Shown one piece after another: positions 1 through 9,203 of a stretch of DNA of 64,000 bases; the stretch's first letter is position 1; each line of letters starts with the position of its first letter. The DNA comes from Acidithiobacillus ferrooxidans ATCC 23270. GTDB taxonomy: Bacteria > Pseudomonadota > Gammaproteobacteria > Acidithiobacillales > Acidithiobacillaceae. Where the stretch lies: contig NC_011761.1 of NCBI RefSeq assembly GCF_000021485.1, positions 2,200,001 through 2,264,000 on the forward strand, read 5' to 3'. A model generated the notes under the pieces. The model was not told where the DNA came from. It ran no database searches and worked only from the letters and a program-made list of their open reading frames with translations. A program made the position numbers and the translations under genes.

Positions 1-381
1 CTGCATGGGGCCATCCGCCGTCCAGCCGAAGAAAATCCGCAACACATAAGTGGATCCCACCTCCTTCTGCAGGTTTTCCGTCGCTTTTTCCAGCAGAGGT
101 TGCAAATCGGCGAGTCCCGGGCGGTACAGGGATTGCCTGCGCACTTCCAGCAGGGTGCGCACTTCCGGCAGAACGTGGTGACCGCGGGCCTCACCCAGCA
201 GCGAGCAATAGTAACCCACACCCCCATACTCCAGGTTCCGGCACAGGTTGATGACCCGGGTGCGTCGATCTTCCGGCTGGTATTTGCGGCGCAGGTAATC
301 TATCGCGGTGATGACGGGGATATCGAAATCATCGGCCGGCCAGTCGCGGCGGGAATCGACAACGATCAGGTTTTTAGGCAT
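1..381 (-). CDS. RimK-like ATP-grasp protein, N-terminal part (runs off the window)
   Basis: The 127 visible residues start at ATG 381 and stay open to the window edge. They match the RimK-like ATP-grasp N-terminal (RLAN) domain by character: an early VVDSRRDWP segment, then a VITAIDYL stretch, and NLCRNLEYGGVGYYCSLL near residues 43-60. Proteins of this family normally carry a C-terminal ATP-grasp ligase domain that adds amino acids to a peptide or protein; that part lies outside the window. The gene sits 33 nt downstream of a GNAT acetyltransferase, a pairing often seen for these ligases, which suggests joint modification of one substrate. The ribosome binding site is weak. Confidence 0.7.
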   Translation of the reverse strand, partial: MPKNLIVVDSRRDWPADDFDIPVITAIDYLRRKYQPEDRRTRVINLCRNLEYGGVGYYCSLLGEARGHHVLPEVRTLLEVRRQSLYRPGLADLQPLLEKATENLQKEVGSTYVLRIFFGWTADGPMQ

Positions 382-414
382 GGGAAATTCCGGGATTTGG
401 GTGAACGATACGCA

Positions 415-715
415 TCAGAGCGGTTTTTCCATGCGAATCGCGGCGGTGCGGTCCACCTGTGGCGGTGCGGCCTCGTAGTATGACGCGATGCGGTCGAAAG
501 GCCGGTAACCGACGCTGGTGTACAGGCGAAGAGCCGCAGTATTGTCCTCGCGCACTTCCAATCGTATCCGATTCCGCCCGGACGCCATGGCGACAGACTC
601 GGTACATGCCAGAAGTGTCCGGGCCATGCCTATCTGGCGGTGTTCCGGCGCCACGGCCAGTGAATAGATACGTGCGATGCGTGAATTTCGCCGCATCAGG
701 AGAAGCGCATAGCCG
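415..715 (-). pseudogene. GNAT acetyltransferase, 3' part (split by IS66)
   Basis: This is the C-terminal part of a RimI-like N-acetyltransferase. It reads YALLLMRRNSRIARIYSLAV and then APEHRQIGMARTLL, which is the acetyl-CoA-binding core (V-x-P-x-x-R/Q-x-x-G-x-A/G). It ends in IRMEKPL. The 5' part lies at 3193-3439 on the other side of the IS66 element, and the two rejoin in frame at the duplicated catagccg to give ...RICGYALLLMRR.... The gene is therefore a clean, recent insertional knockout. The downstream RimK-like gene may have lost its normal transcription. Confidence 0.8.
708..715. repeat. IS66 target-site duplication, left copy
   Basis: The octamer catagccg directly abuts the left inverted repeat and is repeated exactly at 3193-3200 after the right inverted repeat. 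Confidence 0.92.
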
Positions 716-788
716 GTAACCGTCCAAGCAACCCACCTTCCCAAATTTTCTGACCTGACCGATCCTGATCTGCATTCAGCGCGGAGGG

Positions 789-1127
789 ATGGTGATGAAG
801 AAAGAAGAGAAAGTAGCTTATTGGCGGCAGCAGGTAGAGGGATTTCAGGCGAGCGGACAGTCGGTCAAGAATTATTGTGCGCAGGCGGGGATCGCCGTAG
901 CCACGCTGCATTACTGGCGCAAGCGCTTTGCCGATTCTGCACAAACGCCGTTGCTGTCCGCCGTGCCCGAAGGGTTTTTGCCGGTAACTCTGGCTGCGCC
1001 GGTCAGGACGCCTGTTTCACCGGTAGAAATTCACCTGTTATCCGGTCGTAGCCTGAAGCTTGCGGCGGCGGTAGATACCAGCTGGCTCCAGACCTTGGTG
1101 CAGATTCTGGAAAGACCATGTGGCTAA
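789..1127 (+). CDS. tnpA: IS66 accessory protein TnpA
   Basis: This 112-residue protein is the first of the three IS66 genes. The N-terminal part (about residues 5-50) reads KVAYWRQQVEGFQASGQSVK then YCAQAGIAVATLHYWRKRF, a helix-turn-helix of the IS66 OrfA type. The C-terminal half is variable. Starts at ATG 789 or ATG 795 are possible. The stop overlaps the start of tnpB by 10 nt, so the two are translationally coupled. It probably binds DNA during transposition; its exact role in IS66 is not settled. Confidence 0.88.
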   Translation: MVMKKEEKVAYWRQQVEGFQASGQSVKNYCAQAGIAVATLHYWRKRFADSAQTPLLSAVPEGFLPVTLAAPVRTPVSPVEIHLLSGRSLKLAAAVDTSWLQTLVQILERPCG

Positions 1128-1465
1128 ATTCGAGCAGCCGGATCTGGCTCGCGGCAGCGCCCGTGGATATGCGCTTGGGCTTTGATGGCCTGGCGGCTAA
1201 GGTGCAGGGGGTATTGGCTGCCGATCCTTTTTGCGGTCATGCTTTTGTCTTTCGCAACCGCCGGGGGGATCGTCTGAAATTGTTACTGTGGGATGGACTG
1301 GGTTTCTGGCTGGTGTATCGCCGTCTGGATCAGGGACGACTCCATTGGCCCCGCGCCGATGCCGGTGCCCTGGAACTCTCCGCTGCGCAGTGGGCGATGC
1401 TGGTAGAGGGGCGCCCGTGGACGCCGTTACCGACCTTGGAAAAATGCACACCAAAACTGCTGTAA
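1118..1465 (+). CDS. tnpB: IS66 accessory protein TnpB (Orf2 family)
   Basis: This 115-residue protein carries the conserved IS66 Orf2 pattern: RIWLAAAPVDMRLGFDGLAA, then FVFRNRRGDRLKLLLWDGLGF and WLVYRRLDQGRL. The length is normal for the family. It overlaps tnpA at the start and is followed by a 49-nt gap to tnpC. It is required with TnpA and TnpC for IS66 transposition, but its biochemical role is not known. Confidence 0.92.
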   Translation: MWLNSSSRIWLAAAPVDMRLGFDGLAAKVQGVLAADPFCGHAFVFRNRRGDRLKLLLWDGLGFWLVYRRLDQGRLHWPRADAGALELSAAQWAMLVEGRPWTPLPTLEKCTPKLL

Positions 1466-1514
1466 CTAGCGGGAATTGCTTGTATAAATAGCCCAGTTCC
1501 GATACTATTTTCTG

Positions 1515-3152
1515 ATGATTTCAGCGCCGCAAACGCCTCTTCCCACCAGCCCGGACGCCCTGCGCGATCTGGTGCTGAGCCTGCTGCAACAGCAGGAGGA
1601 ACAGGAAGCGGAACGCACCCGGATCATCGCCCAACAGCAAGCGGCCATTGCCCTGCGCGATGAAACCATCGCCCGCCTGGAAAGCACCATCGCCAAACTG
1701 CAGCGCTGGCGATTCGGACGCCGTTCGGAAAAGCTCTCTCCCGACCAGATCAGTCTTTGGGAAGAATCGCTGGATACCGAAATCGCGGCGATGGAAAGCC
1801 TCCTCGAAACCGTTCTGGAAGACAGTGCGGCCGTGACCGCTGGCCGTGCAGAGGGAGCAGCCGCCGACGCGCAGACCGTAACGGTCCCCGCCCGTCCCGT
1901 ACGCCGGCACCCCGGCCGCATGGCGATCCCCGCCCATCTGCCCCGGGTAGAAGTACGTCACGATCCCAAGACTTGCACTTGCGCGCAATGTGGGGGTCCA
2001 CTCGAAACTGTCGGGGAAGAGATCAGCGAAAAACTGGATTATATCCCCGGACGCTTCCAGGTGATTCGCCATATCCGCCCCAAACTGGCCTGCCGCCCCT
2101 GTGGTACCATCGAAAGTCCGGCATTACCGGCACAGGTGATTGACAAGGGCTTGCCCACGGCGCGCCTGGTGGCCCATGTGATGACGGCGAAACACGTGGA
2201 TCACCTGCCTTTGTACCGGCAGGGAACCCAGTACCAGCGAGCGGGCGTACCGATCTCTCGCGCCACCCTCTGCAGCTGGCTGGGTCAGGGCGAATACTGG
2301 ATCAGTCTGCTCGCCGAAGCTTGCAAAATGGCCTTACTGGAAGGAAAGATTCTGCACGCCGACGAGACGCCCTTGCCCGTCCTCAACCCCGGCAGCGGCA
2401 AGACGGACAAAGCCTATCTCTGGGTGTATCGCAGCCAGGCGGATGCCCCGCATCCCGTCGTGGTCTTTGATTATGCCCCGGACCGTAAGGGGATCCACGC
2501 GCAACACTTCCTGGGCGACTGGCAAGGCATCCTCCAGACCGATGACTATGGGGGGTATGATGCCCTCTACCGCAAGGAACAGATCATCGAAGCCGGATGC
2601 TGGGCGCATGTACGCCGCCACTTCTATGACGTGGAACAGCGCGGTCCCAGTCCGGTAGCCCAGAAAGCCCTGGCCTGGATCGTCAAACTCTACGCCATCG
2701 AAGCGGAGATCAAGGAATCTCTACCAGATCAGAAAGTCGCCGCCCGGCAGCAGCGTGCCGGTCCCCTGCTGGAAGCCTTCCATGCCTGGCTCACGGAAAC
2801 CCAGATGCAGGTGGCGCCGAAAAGTGGTATTGCCAAAGCGATGGCCTATGCCCTCAACCGTTGGAAAGCACTGACGCTCTACCTCGAAGAAGGACAACTC
2901 AGCATCGATAATAATCCGGTGGAGCGGGCGCTGCGGGGCGTGGCCATTGGTCGCAAGAATTTTTTATTTGTTGGAAATGATGCGGGTGGTGAACGTGCCG
3001 CGTCCTTCTACAGCATTATCGAAACGTGCAAACTCAACGGCGTCGAGCCCTTCGCTTACCTCTGCGATGTGCTGGAAAAGCTCCCGACCTGGCCCAACAA
3101 GCGGCTCCACGAACTTTTGCCGTGGAACTGGAAAAAAACCGCATTACCCTGA
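1515..3152 (+). CDS. tnpC: IS66 transposase TnpC
   Basis: This 545-residue DDE transposase has an N-terminal coiled coil of about residues 15-65 (Gln/Glu-rich, ending in LQRWRFGRRSEKLSPDQ). A zinc-finger-like segment CTCAQCGG and CRPCG follows at about residues 150-200. The catalytic core has HADETPLPVL (first Asp), QTDDYGGYDALY (second Asp) and SIDNNPVERALRGVAIGRKN (Glu). The C-terminus ends LPWNW, as is usual for IS66. It is full length and uninterrupted, so the element is probably active. The last 40 nt before the right inverted repeat are non-coding. Confidence 0.94.
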   Translation: MISAPQTPLPTSPDALRDLVLSLLQQQEEQEAERTRIIAQQQAAIALRDETIARLESTIAKLQRWRFGRRSEKLSPDQISLWEESLDTEIAAMESLLETVLEDSAAVTAGRAEGAAADAQTVTVPARPVRRHPGRMAIPAHLPRVEVRHDPKTCTCAQCGGPLETVGEEISEKLDYIPGRFQVIRHIRPKLACRPCGTIESPALPAQVIDKGLPTARLVAHVMTAKHVDHLPLYRQGTQYQRAGVPISRATLCSWLGQGEYWISLLAEACKMALLEGKILHADETPLPVLNPGSGKTDKAYLWVYRSQADAPHPVVVFDYAPDRKGIHAQHFLGDWQGILQTDDYGGYDALYRKEQIIEAGCWAHVRRHFYDVEQRGPSPVAQKALAWIVKLYAIEAEIKESLPDQKVAARQQRAGPLLEAFHAWLTETQMQVAPKSGIAKAMAYALNRWKALTLYLEEGQLSIDNNPVERALRGVAIGRKNFLFVGNDAGGERAASFYSIIETCKLNGVEPFAYLCDVLEKLPTWPNKRLHELLPWNWKKTALP

Positions 3153-3192
3153 TCGGCGCTAACCCGCAAGGGTGGGTTGGCTGAACGTTTAC

Positions 3193-3200
3193 CATAGCCG
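3193..3200. repeat. IS66 target-site duplication, right copy
   Basis: Second copy of catagccg, directly after the right inverted repeat. Removing one copy plus the element restores the GNAT reading frame. Confidence 0.92.
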
Positions 3201-3439
3201 CAAATGCGAGTGCCATTTTCGACCACGAGAATCCTGGCGCGCGCTTGCAGAGTGCAACCCCCTGCCGGGGTGCAACTCCCATGTGCCAGAAAACGGCGTA
3301 GCCCGGAGCGTGAAATACGATCCATGGAAAAGCATTGGTTCTCAATGGCGGTAAGCGCATCCAGATCCCTAAGGCCAGCCTCGCGGATGGTGCCAGCATG
3401 GGGCGCTGGTCGCGCCTTCGTTAGGGCTGTGGTGTTCAA
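3193..3439 (-). pseudogene. GNAT acetyltransferase, 5' part (split by IS66)
   Basis: This is the N-terminal part of the RimI-like acetyltransferase: TIREAGLRDLDALTAIENQC at residues 17-36, then FSMDRISRSGLRRFLAHGS, and a beta-strand ARILVVENGTRICGYG at the break. The proposed start is TTG 3439, overlapping the TGA of the upstream small ORF as TTGA; no ATG fits the family N-terminus. After the break the reading frame runs into IS66 and ends at 3056 in a nonsense tail. It joins in frame with 415-715. Confidence 0.78.
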
Positions 3440-3627
3440 TCTGGTGCGAAGTCTTTCTGTGAATGGACGAGGGTCGCGGCACCCCCCGCCGGGTTCAGCA
3501 GGTCCGCCAGCAGATAATTCCTTTTTTCGATTAAGTACGCGAAGATTCTGTCACTCCTCAATAAAATTCTGCCGCCACACGAGTTTTCCCGAAGGATAAC
3601 CGGACAGCCATGTACCTCGCGAGTCAT
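3436..3627 (-). CDS. Small hypothetical protein (63 aa)
   Basis: This short ORF runs from ATG 3627 to TGA 3436, with its stop overlapping the TTG start of the GNAT gene (TTGA). That is the only reason to believe it. No domain is recognised. The C-terminal half (RIFAYLIEKRNYLLADLLNP) could be an amphipathic helix. It may instead be the 3' end of a longer gene lost upstream, since an HU remnant ends only 37 nt away. Confidence 0.35.
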   Translation of the reverse strand: MTREVHGCPVILRENSCGGRILLRSDRIFAYLIEKRNYLLADLLNPAGGAATLVHSQKDFAPD

Positions 3628-3664
3628 CTAAATCTTCCGAAGGCTCTGGGCGTCCGTCGCAACG

Positions 3665-3880
3665 CTAGGAGTTTACCCTGTCCTGAAACGTCTTCGTGGC
3701 CTTGAAGGTCACGACGCGTCGTGCTGGGATCTGGATTTTCTCACCCGTCGCAAGATTCCGGCCTTTCCTCGCTGATCTGTTGGTGAAATGGAGCGTATCG
3801 ACTTCCGGGATGAGTATCTTTTCCGCCGAGTGCATTTCGGCGCGAATGGTCCTGGCAAAGGCTTCCAGGAACCGCGCCGC
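3665..3880 (-). pseudogene. HU-family DNA-binding protein, C-terminal remnant
   Basis: The 71 residues before the TAG at 3665 match the C-terminal two thirds of HU/IHF proteins: FLEAFARTIRAEM, then a beta-arm region ending ARKGRNLATGEKIQIPARRV and VTFKATKTFQDRVNS. The signature R-K-G-R-N-x-x-T-G-E is intact. The N-terminal helices of HU are absent: the frame upstream runs straight into the 3' end of the neighbouring membrane-protein gene (stop at 3892) with no start in between. The gene is therefore truncated, probably by deletion. Confidence 0.7.
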
Positions 3881-3891
3881 ATATGACCATA

Positions 3892-4116
3892 TTACGTCTT
3901 CGGGGCATAAAGTAGATACCATTTGCGTAACGCCAGCAGGCACCATACAAACTCGACCACACCGAAAGGCCAAGTGCCGGCCAGAAATCCATAAATGGAC
4001 GTTCCGAGGCACGATACGGAAAATGCCAGAGTCCACCAAAGGGAGCGCGCCTCCAGGGCATAAAAAATCATCATCAATGTAACAGTGATTACGCCGAAGA
4101 GCGTTAATGGTGACAT
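3892..4116 (-). CDS. Small integral membrane protein (74 aa)
   Basis: The start at ATG 4116 is chosen because AAGGAA lies 7 nt upstream; an in-frame start at 4200 would add 28 uncharacteristic residues. Three hydrophobic segments are visible: LTLFGVITVTLMMIFYAL, LWWTLAFSVSCLGTSIYGFL and FGVVEFVWCLLALRKWY. The pattern resembles the short three-helix inner-membrane proteins annotated as CBU_0592-like, but the function is unknown. It lies downstream of the kdp operon in the same direction. Confidence 0.6.
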   Translation of the reverse strand: MSPLTLFGVITVTLMMIFYALEARSLWWTLAFSVSCLGTSIYGFLAGTWPFGVVEFVWCLLALRKWYLLYAPKT

Positions 4117-4257
4117 GGGTGGTTCCTTGCGGGGTGAGAACTGATGCCTGTTTAAGAGCCTGCGCAGGAGGTAAAAAAGAGCGTCCATCTGTCCTTTCAA
4201 AAAACCAGCAAAACACTTTTCCTGGCAGACAGACTCGGCACACCGACCATGATCAGA

Positions 4258-4482
4258 TCACGGCAGCGAGGGATCATCGGAATGGATGGACTGCGGTGTC
4301 TTTCCCTCGTGCGCCATTGCCCATCCGCGCTCAAATGCATAAGCCAGCACGCCAGACATATGTTCGGGAAAATAGGCTTCGCAGGCATCCTCGACCTGGT
4401 CGGCAGTAGCGTCCAAGTGTTGCAGCGCCCAATGGTAGCCCGCCCACTCGGCCGCGAGGATGCTTTCTTTCAGTGTTTCCAT
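4258..4482 (-). CDS. Conserved hypothetical protein (74 aa) downstream of kdp
   Basis: Start ATG 4482 is preceded by GGAGG at an 11-nt spacing. The protein is acidic and mainly helical: METLKESILAAEWAGYHWAL, then DQVEDACEAYFPEHMSGVLA. There is no signal peptide or membrane segment. It lies 86 nt after the small kdp-coupled membrane peptide and may belong to the same transcript. No family is recognised. Confidence 0.55.
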   Translation of the reverse strand: METLKESILAAEWAGYHWALQHLDATADQVEDACEAYFPEHMSGVLAYAFERGWAMAHEGKTPQSIHSDDPSLP

Positions 4483-4568
4483 GTGTTTTTCTACCTCCGT
4501 AGATACCCTGCCGTTAGTAGAGTAGAGAGAAACGCCCTCCGCCAACGGTAGGGTTTTGTGGTGTCGCA

Positions 4569-4736
4569 TTACCCCTGGGTGCAGGGTGAGCCTACCGAGC
4601 GGATCGCTCCGCCCTGAAACGCACTGATTTTGCGGCGAAGGAGTGCCACTTTCCGCATCTCGCAGCGATATATGCCAAGCGTGACTGTGACTGTGAGCAG
4701 GATGACCAAAGTCGCACCCGCCCAGGAAGCCATCAT
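4569..4736 (-). CDS. Small membrane peptide translationally coupled to kdpC (55 aa)
   Basis: The start ATG 4736 overlaps the kdpC stop as ATGA, which is strong evidence for translation. One transmembrane helix is clear: WAGATLVILLTVTVTLGIY at about residues 5-23. It is followed by a basic stretch CEMRKVALLRRKISAF and a polar tail. By position it could be an accessory subunit or stabiliser of the Kdp complex, or a small regulator; neither is shown. No family was recognised. Confidence 0.6.
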   Translation of the reverse strand: MMASWAGATLVILLTVTVTLGIYRCEMRKVALLRRKISAFQGGAIRSVGSPCTQG

Positions 4737-5356
4737 GATTTCGCTCCTTTCGTGAGCGGAGATCTTGTTGCTCCATGCGCGGCGGCGTATCGGTCATGCA
4801 GCGCGAGGTCGAGTTTCACCACATTGACCACGGGTTCGCCGAGGAAACCCAGCAGGGGTTCTGTGGTGTTCTCCTTGACCAAGTGGCGCAATGTCACGAT
4901 ATCAATACCACCAGCCTGCGCAATGCGCGGGATCTGATAGAGTGCTGCCGCAATACTGATGTCGGGATCCAGACCACTCGCGGAAGAAGTCACGAGGTCC
5001 ACCGGAACCGGGCCTTTCTCAGCGGGATCCGCGGCCTTGATGGCCTTGATCCGCGCCGCCACGTGCTGTGCCAGAACAGGATTGTTCGGACCCAGATTGG
5101 AGGCGCCGGACCCGGCGCCATTGTAAGGCACCGGTGAAGTCGCCGAAGGACGGCTCCAGAAGTACTGCGGTTCACGGAAATACTGGCCGATGAGGCTGGA
5201 ACCCACGATCCGCCCATGCTGGCGAATGAGAGAGCCGTTGGCCTGATGGGGAAACACGACCTGGCCGATACCCGTCATCGCCAGGGGATAGATCAGACCG
5301 GTCATTACGGCCAGAACCAGGAACAGCAACAGCGCGGTTTTGATGTCTTTGATCAT
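4733..5356 (-). CDS. kdpC: Potassium-transporting ATPase subunit KdpC
   Basis: This 207-residue subunit stabilises the KdpFABC K+ pump. It has one N-terminal membrane helix (about residues 8-30, ALLLFLVLAVMTGLIYPLAM) followed by a periplasmic domain with the conserved GSSLIGQYF, YFWSRPSATSP and DLVTSSASGLDPDISIAAAL motifs. The length is normal, with a C-terminal extension of about 10 residues. It begins 12 nt after kdpB and its stop overlaps a 55-residue membrane peptide. Confidence 0.96.
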   Translation of the reverse strand: MIKDIKTALLLFLVLAVMTGLIYPLAMTGIGQVVFPHQANGSLIRQHGRIVGSSLIGQYFREPQYFWSRPSATSPVPYNGAGSGASNLGPNNPVLAQHVAARIKAIKAADPAEKGPVPVDLVTSSASGLDPDISIAAALYQIPRIAQAGGIDIVTLRHLVKENTTEPLLGFLGEPVVNVVKLDLALHDRYAAAHGATRSPLTKGAKS

Positions 5357-5368
5357 GGTGTCATCCTC

Positions 5369-7438
5369 CTACAGTACAACCAGCAGCATGTCGATCAGCT
5401 TGATGAAGATAAATGGCGCAATAATGCCGCCCAATCCGTAGATCCACACGTTGCGGCGCAGGATGTGCTGCGCCGAGTCCGCGCGGAACTTGATCCCCTT
5501 GAGGGCCAGTGGAATCAGAAAGGGGATGATGAGCGCGTTAAAGATGACTGCGGCCATGATGGCATGGGTAGGCGAGCTCAAATCCATGATGTTCAGCTCG
5601 CCCAATTGGGGATAAGTCGATACAAACGCCGCCGGGATGATGGCGAAGTATTTGGCCACATCGTTCGCCACACTGAAGGTGGTGAGGGCGCCGCGGGTCA
5701 TCAGCAGTTGCTTGCCGATCTGGACGATCTCCAGCAGTTTGGTGGGATTGGAGTCCAAGTCGACCATGTTGGAGGCTTCGCGCGCCGCCTGGGTACCACT
5801 GGCCATGCAGAGACCGACATCCGCCTGGGCCAGGGCTGGGGAATCGTTGGTGCCGTCCCCGGTCATCGCGACCATGTAACCCTCATTCTGGTATTCTCGA
5901 ATGCGCGCGAGCTTGGTTTCCGGTTTGGCTTCCGCGAGATAATCATCGACCCCCGCTTCAGCGGCAATGGCGGCGGCAGTCAACGGATTGTCGCCGGTCA
6001 CCATGACGGTGCGGATACCCATCGCCCGCAATTCGGCAAAGCGCGATTTGATGTCGGCTTTGACGATGTCCCGCAACTCGATGGCACCCAATACCGCTGC
6101 GCCAGAGCAGACCACCAGGGGTGTTGCGCCACCCCCCGCGATTTCCTGCACTATGCCGTCCAGCTCGTTAGGCCAGGTGCCCCCCAGCGACTGGACCCAC
6201 GCCTTCATGGCGTCGGGAGATCCCTTACGCAATTGCTGCCCATTCCAGTCCACCCCACTCATGCGGGTTTCGGCAGTAAAAGGGATCAATTGGGCTTCCA
6301 GTGGCAAGGCTTCCCGGCTTTGCGGGTAATGTTTGTCGGCAAGGGTCACGATACTTTTGCCCTCCGGCGTCTCATCGGCCAAAGAGGCGCGGCGGGCCGC
6401 CTGCGCGAGGATTTCCTGGGTAACCGCTAAAACGGGGTAAAACGCCGCTGCGGATCGGTTGCCGTAGGTAATGGTGCCGGTTTTATCGAGAAGCAGCACA
6501 TCCACGTCACCCGCCGCCTCGATGGCACGCCCGGAAGTCGCCACCACATTGCTCTGCAGCAAGCGCACGATGCCGGCAATACCGATAGCGGGTAATAGCG
6601 CTCCGATGGTGGTGGGAATCAGGCAGACCAGCAAGGCTACCAGCACCGTCAGGCTGATCACCGATCCGGAGTGGCTGGCGTAATGGACGCTATACCAGGA
6701 AAACGGATAAATGGTGACGGTGACCACCAGAAAAACGAGCGTCAAAACGACCAACAGTATGCTTAGAGCGATTTCGTTAGGGGTTTTGCGTCGCGATGCC
6801 CCCTCCACCATGGCGATCATTTTGTCGAGGAAGGTGTGTCCGGCCTCCTGCGTCACCCGGATGATGAGCCAGTCCGAGATCACCCGGGTACCGCCGGTGA
6901 CCGCGCTACGATCACCCCCGCTTTCGCGGATGACGGGCGCGCTCTCGCCCGTGATGGCGCTTTCATCGACGGCGGCGACTCCCGCCACCGCCTCGCCGTC
7001 GGTGGGGACGAGGTCTCCCGCTTCTATCAGGACAAAGTCGCCGCTGCGCAGGCTGGCGCCGGGAACCTCCTTATAGCTCGCCTCGCGCACCGGTTTCGGC
7101 AGTTTTTTGGCCGTAACTTCCTGCCGGCTCTGCCGCAAACTGTTGGCCTGGGCCTCGCCCTGACGCTCGGCCAGCGCTTCGGCAAAATTGGCAAAAATCA
7201 GTGTGAGCCAGAGCCAGAGGTCGATCACAGCGGTAAAAGGCGCTTCACTGTTATGCACGATTAGATCGTGAAAAAAGAGGGCCAGCAGCAGCCAGGAGCC
7301 GACGTAGACGACGAACATCACCGGATTGCGCAACTGGCGACGCGGGGAGAGCATGCTGAAGCTGTCCCACAGGGCGCCCCGGCCCTGATCTTTCCAGTTG
7401 ATCGGAGATGCCGCATGTTTATGATGGGTAGATTCCAT
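5369..7438 (-). CDS. kdpB: Potassium-transporting P-type ATPase subunit KdpB
   Basis: This 689-residue P-type ATPase hydrolyses ATP to drive high-affinity K+ uptake through KdpA. It has TGES at residues 163-166 (actuator loop), the phosphorylation site DKTGT with Asp318, a TGD motif in [10 protein letters not shown], and [18 protein letters not shown] near the hinge. Membrane helices flank these domains in the usual order. It lies between kdpA (13 nt) and kdpC (12 nt). The Ser in TGES, whose phosphorylation inhibits the E. coli pump, is conserved. Confidence 0.97.
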   Translation of the reverse strand: MESTHHKHAASPINWKDQGRGALWDSFSMLSPRRQLRNPVMFVVYVGSWLLLALFFHDLIVHNSEAPFTAVIDLWLWLTLIFANFAEALAERQGEAQANSLRQSRQEVTAKKLPKPVREASYKEVPGASLRSGDFVLIEAGDLVPTDGEAVAGVAAVDESAITGESAPVIRESGGDRSAVTGGTRVISDWLIIRVTQEAGHTFLDKMIAMVEGASRRKTPNEIALSILLVVLTLVFLVVTVTIYPFSWYSVHYASHSGSVISLTVLVALLVCLIPTTIGALLPAIGIAGIVRLLQSNVVATSGRAIEAAGDVDVLLLDKTGTITYGNRSAAAFYPVLAVTQEILAQAARRASLADETPEGKSIVTLADKHYPQSREALPLEAQLIPFTAETRMSGVDWNGQQLRKGSPDAMKAWVQSLGGTWPNELDGIVQEIAGGGATPLVVCSGAAVLGAIELRDIVKADIKSRFAELRAMGIRTVMVTGDNPLTAAAIAAEAGVDDYLAEAKPETKLARIREYQNEGYMVAMTGDGTNDSPALAQADVGLCMASGTQAAREASNMVDLDSNPTKLLEIVQIGKQLLMTRGALTTFSVANDVAKYFAIIPAAFVSTYPQLGELNIMDLSSPTHAIMAAVIFNALIIPFLIPLALKGIKFRADSAQHILRRNVWIYGLGGIIAPFIFIKLIDMLLVVL

Positions 7439-7451
7439 GAATATGATTCCT

Positions 7452-9203
7452 CTAATGAGTCAGGGTGCTGATGGGCGCCAGTTGATCTGCAATCGGACCC
7501 AGCGCCAGTGCCGGAAAGAAGTTGAGCGCGCCGACCAGAAGAATGACCCCCACCAGTAGGCCGATGAAGATCGGCGTATGCGTCGTCAGGGTACCCGCCC
7601 CGGCGGGGATCTTCTTTTTACCCGCAAGTGCGCCCGCCAAGGCCAGCAGCGGCAGATAGGGCCAATAGCGACCGAAGAGTATGGCCATTCCGGTGATGAG
7701 GTTGTAAAAGGTCGTGTCACTGCTCAGCCCATCAAAGGCGCTGCCATTATTGTTGGCAGGACTGGTAATGGCATAGAGGATCTCGCTGAAACCATGCGCC
7801 CCGGGGTTAAGGGCCCCGGCACGTCCGGCGGTCGTACTCACGGCGACCGCCGTACCGATCAAAACCAGTAATGGCATGATGAGGATGGCCAGTGAGGCCA
7901 TTTTGATCTCGAACGACTCGATTTTTTTACCGAGAAACTCCGGCGTGCGCCCTACCATGAGACCACCGAGAAAAACGGCAAAGATCATGAAAGCGAGCAC
8001 CGTCGCCAAACCCGTCCCGACGCCGCCAAACACCGTTTCCCCCATTTGCATGAAGAACAGGTTGATTCCGCCGGACAGGGGCATGAACGAGTCATAGGTG
8101 CTGTTAGCCGCACCGGTGGAGGTTGCGGTCGCGATACTGCCGAACAGCGCCGACGCGCCAGCACCGATGCGATCTTCTATCCCTTCCAGATTGCCACCAC
8201 CGGCGAGGCTGGCCATATTGGCTTGCGTGGCCCCCAGATGGGTCAGCAGCGGGTTACCCAATAGCTCAAAATGTTCACTGACCACGGTTAAAGGAACAAA
8301 AAGTACGAGCGTGGCGATCATGATGGCCCAGGCTGTGCGTTTGGCCTTCACCATGTGCCCGAACATGAACACCAGGGCAGAGGGAATCAGGATCATGGCC
8401 ACCATTTCCAGGAAATTGGTGAAGCCCGTGGGATTTTCGAAAGGGTGCGCATCGTTCATGTCGAAGAACCCGCCCCCATTGTTACCCAGCATCATGATGG
8501 CCTCTTGAGAGGCTACCGGTCCCACATGAATCATCTGATGAAGAATAGTCTTGCCGCCGGACACAAATGGAGCGATGAGGTCAGCGCGCACTACCCCTGT
8601 CAACGTTTGTACCACGCCCTGTTCCATAAGAATCAGCGCAAAGAGCGCGGACAGGGGGAGCAGTACGTAGAGAACGGTGCGCGTCATGTCGACCCAGAAA
8701 TTTCCGAGATTCTTGGTTTTATGACGGGCGAGAGCGCGAATGATGGGCAGGACGATAGTGATGCCCGTCGCCGCCGAGAGGAAATTCTGCACGGTCAGGC
8801 CCAGCATCTGCGAGAGATAACTCATGGTCGAGCCGCCGGAGTAATCCTGCCAATTGGTATTGGTGATAAAACTGACTGCGGTATTGAATGCGGAAGCACT
8901 TGGGACGCCGCCGAAGTGTAAAGGATTCAGGGGCAGCGCGCCTTGCGCCAACAACAAGGCATAGAGAAAAACGCCACCGATCAGGTTAAAGATCAACAGG
9001 GCGATGGCGTAGCGCTTCCAATCCATTTCCTCGCTCGCCGAAACGCCGATGACGCGGTACAGTCCCCGCTCCACGGGACTCATCAGGCGTGTCGCCCAAA
9101 ACCTCTCGCCGGCATAAACGCGATGCATGTAGCGACCCAGAGGCAAGGCCAGCAGAATGGTCAACAACAGAACCGCGGCGGTCAGCATGATGGTGAATAT
9201 CAT
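7452..9203 (-). CDS. kdpA: Potassium-transporting ATPase subunit KdpA (copy 1)
   Basis: This 583-residue channel-like subunit selects and binds K+. All four pore loops look canonical: [13 protein letters not shown] (near residue 114), [39 protein letters not shown] and [15 protein letters not shown]. Start ATG 9203 overlaps the kdpF stop (ATGA). It has a close paralogue at 9589-11340 whose second pore loop is changed. This copy is the one linked to kdpB and kdpC and is the likely working one. Confidence 0.96.
   Translation of the reverse strand: MIFTIMLTAAVLLLTILLALPLGRYMHRVYAGERFWATRLMSPVERGLYRVIGVSASEEMDWKRYAIALLIFNLIGGVFLYALLLAQGALPLNPLHFGGVPSASAFNTAVSFITNTNWQDYSGGSTMSYLSQMLGLTVQNFLSAATGITIVLPIIRALARHKTKNLGNFWVDMTRTVLYVLLPLSALFALILMEQGVVQTLTGVVRADLIAPFVSGGKTILHQMIHVGPVASQEAIMMLGNNGGGFFDMNDAHPFENPTGFTNFLEMVAMILIPSALVFMFGHMVKAKRTAWAIMIATLVLFVPLTVVSEHFELLGNPLLTHLGATQANMASLAGGGNLEGIEDRIGAGASALFGSIATATSTGAANSTYDSFMPLSGGINLFFMQMGETVFGGVGTGLATVLAFMIFAVFLGGLMVGRTPEFLGKKIESFEIKMASLAILIMPLLVLIGTAVAVSTTAGRAGALNPGAHGFSEILYAITSPANNNGSAFDGLSSDTTFYNLITGMAILFGRYWPYLPLLALAGALAGKKKIPAGAGTLTTHTPIFIGLLVGVILLVGALNFFPALALGPIADQLAPISTLTH

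Larger units (their letters stand above)
716..3192 (+). mobile_element. Complete IS66-family insertion sequence
   Basis: The element is 2477 bp. Its ends begin GTAACCGTCCAAGCAACCCA (left) and, on the reverse strand at the right, GTAAACGTTCAGCCAACCCA, an imperfect inverted repeat starting with the GTAA typical of IS66. The flanks carry an exact 8-bp duplication, catagccg, at 708-715 and 3193-3200, the size expected for IS66. It contains the three standard genes tnpA, tnpB and tnpC, all open, so it looks intact and potentially active. It interrupts a GNAT acetyltransferase gene. Confidence 0.93.

Noticed and set aside
5216-6430. A 404-residue plus-strand frame
   Set aside because: Antisense to kdpB and kdpC, low-complexity composition, no domain.
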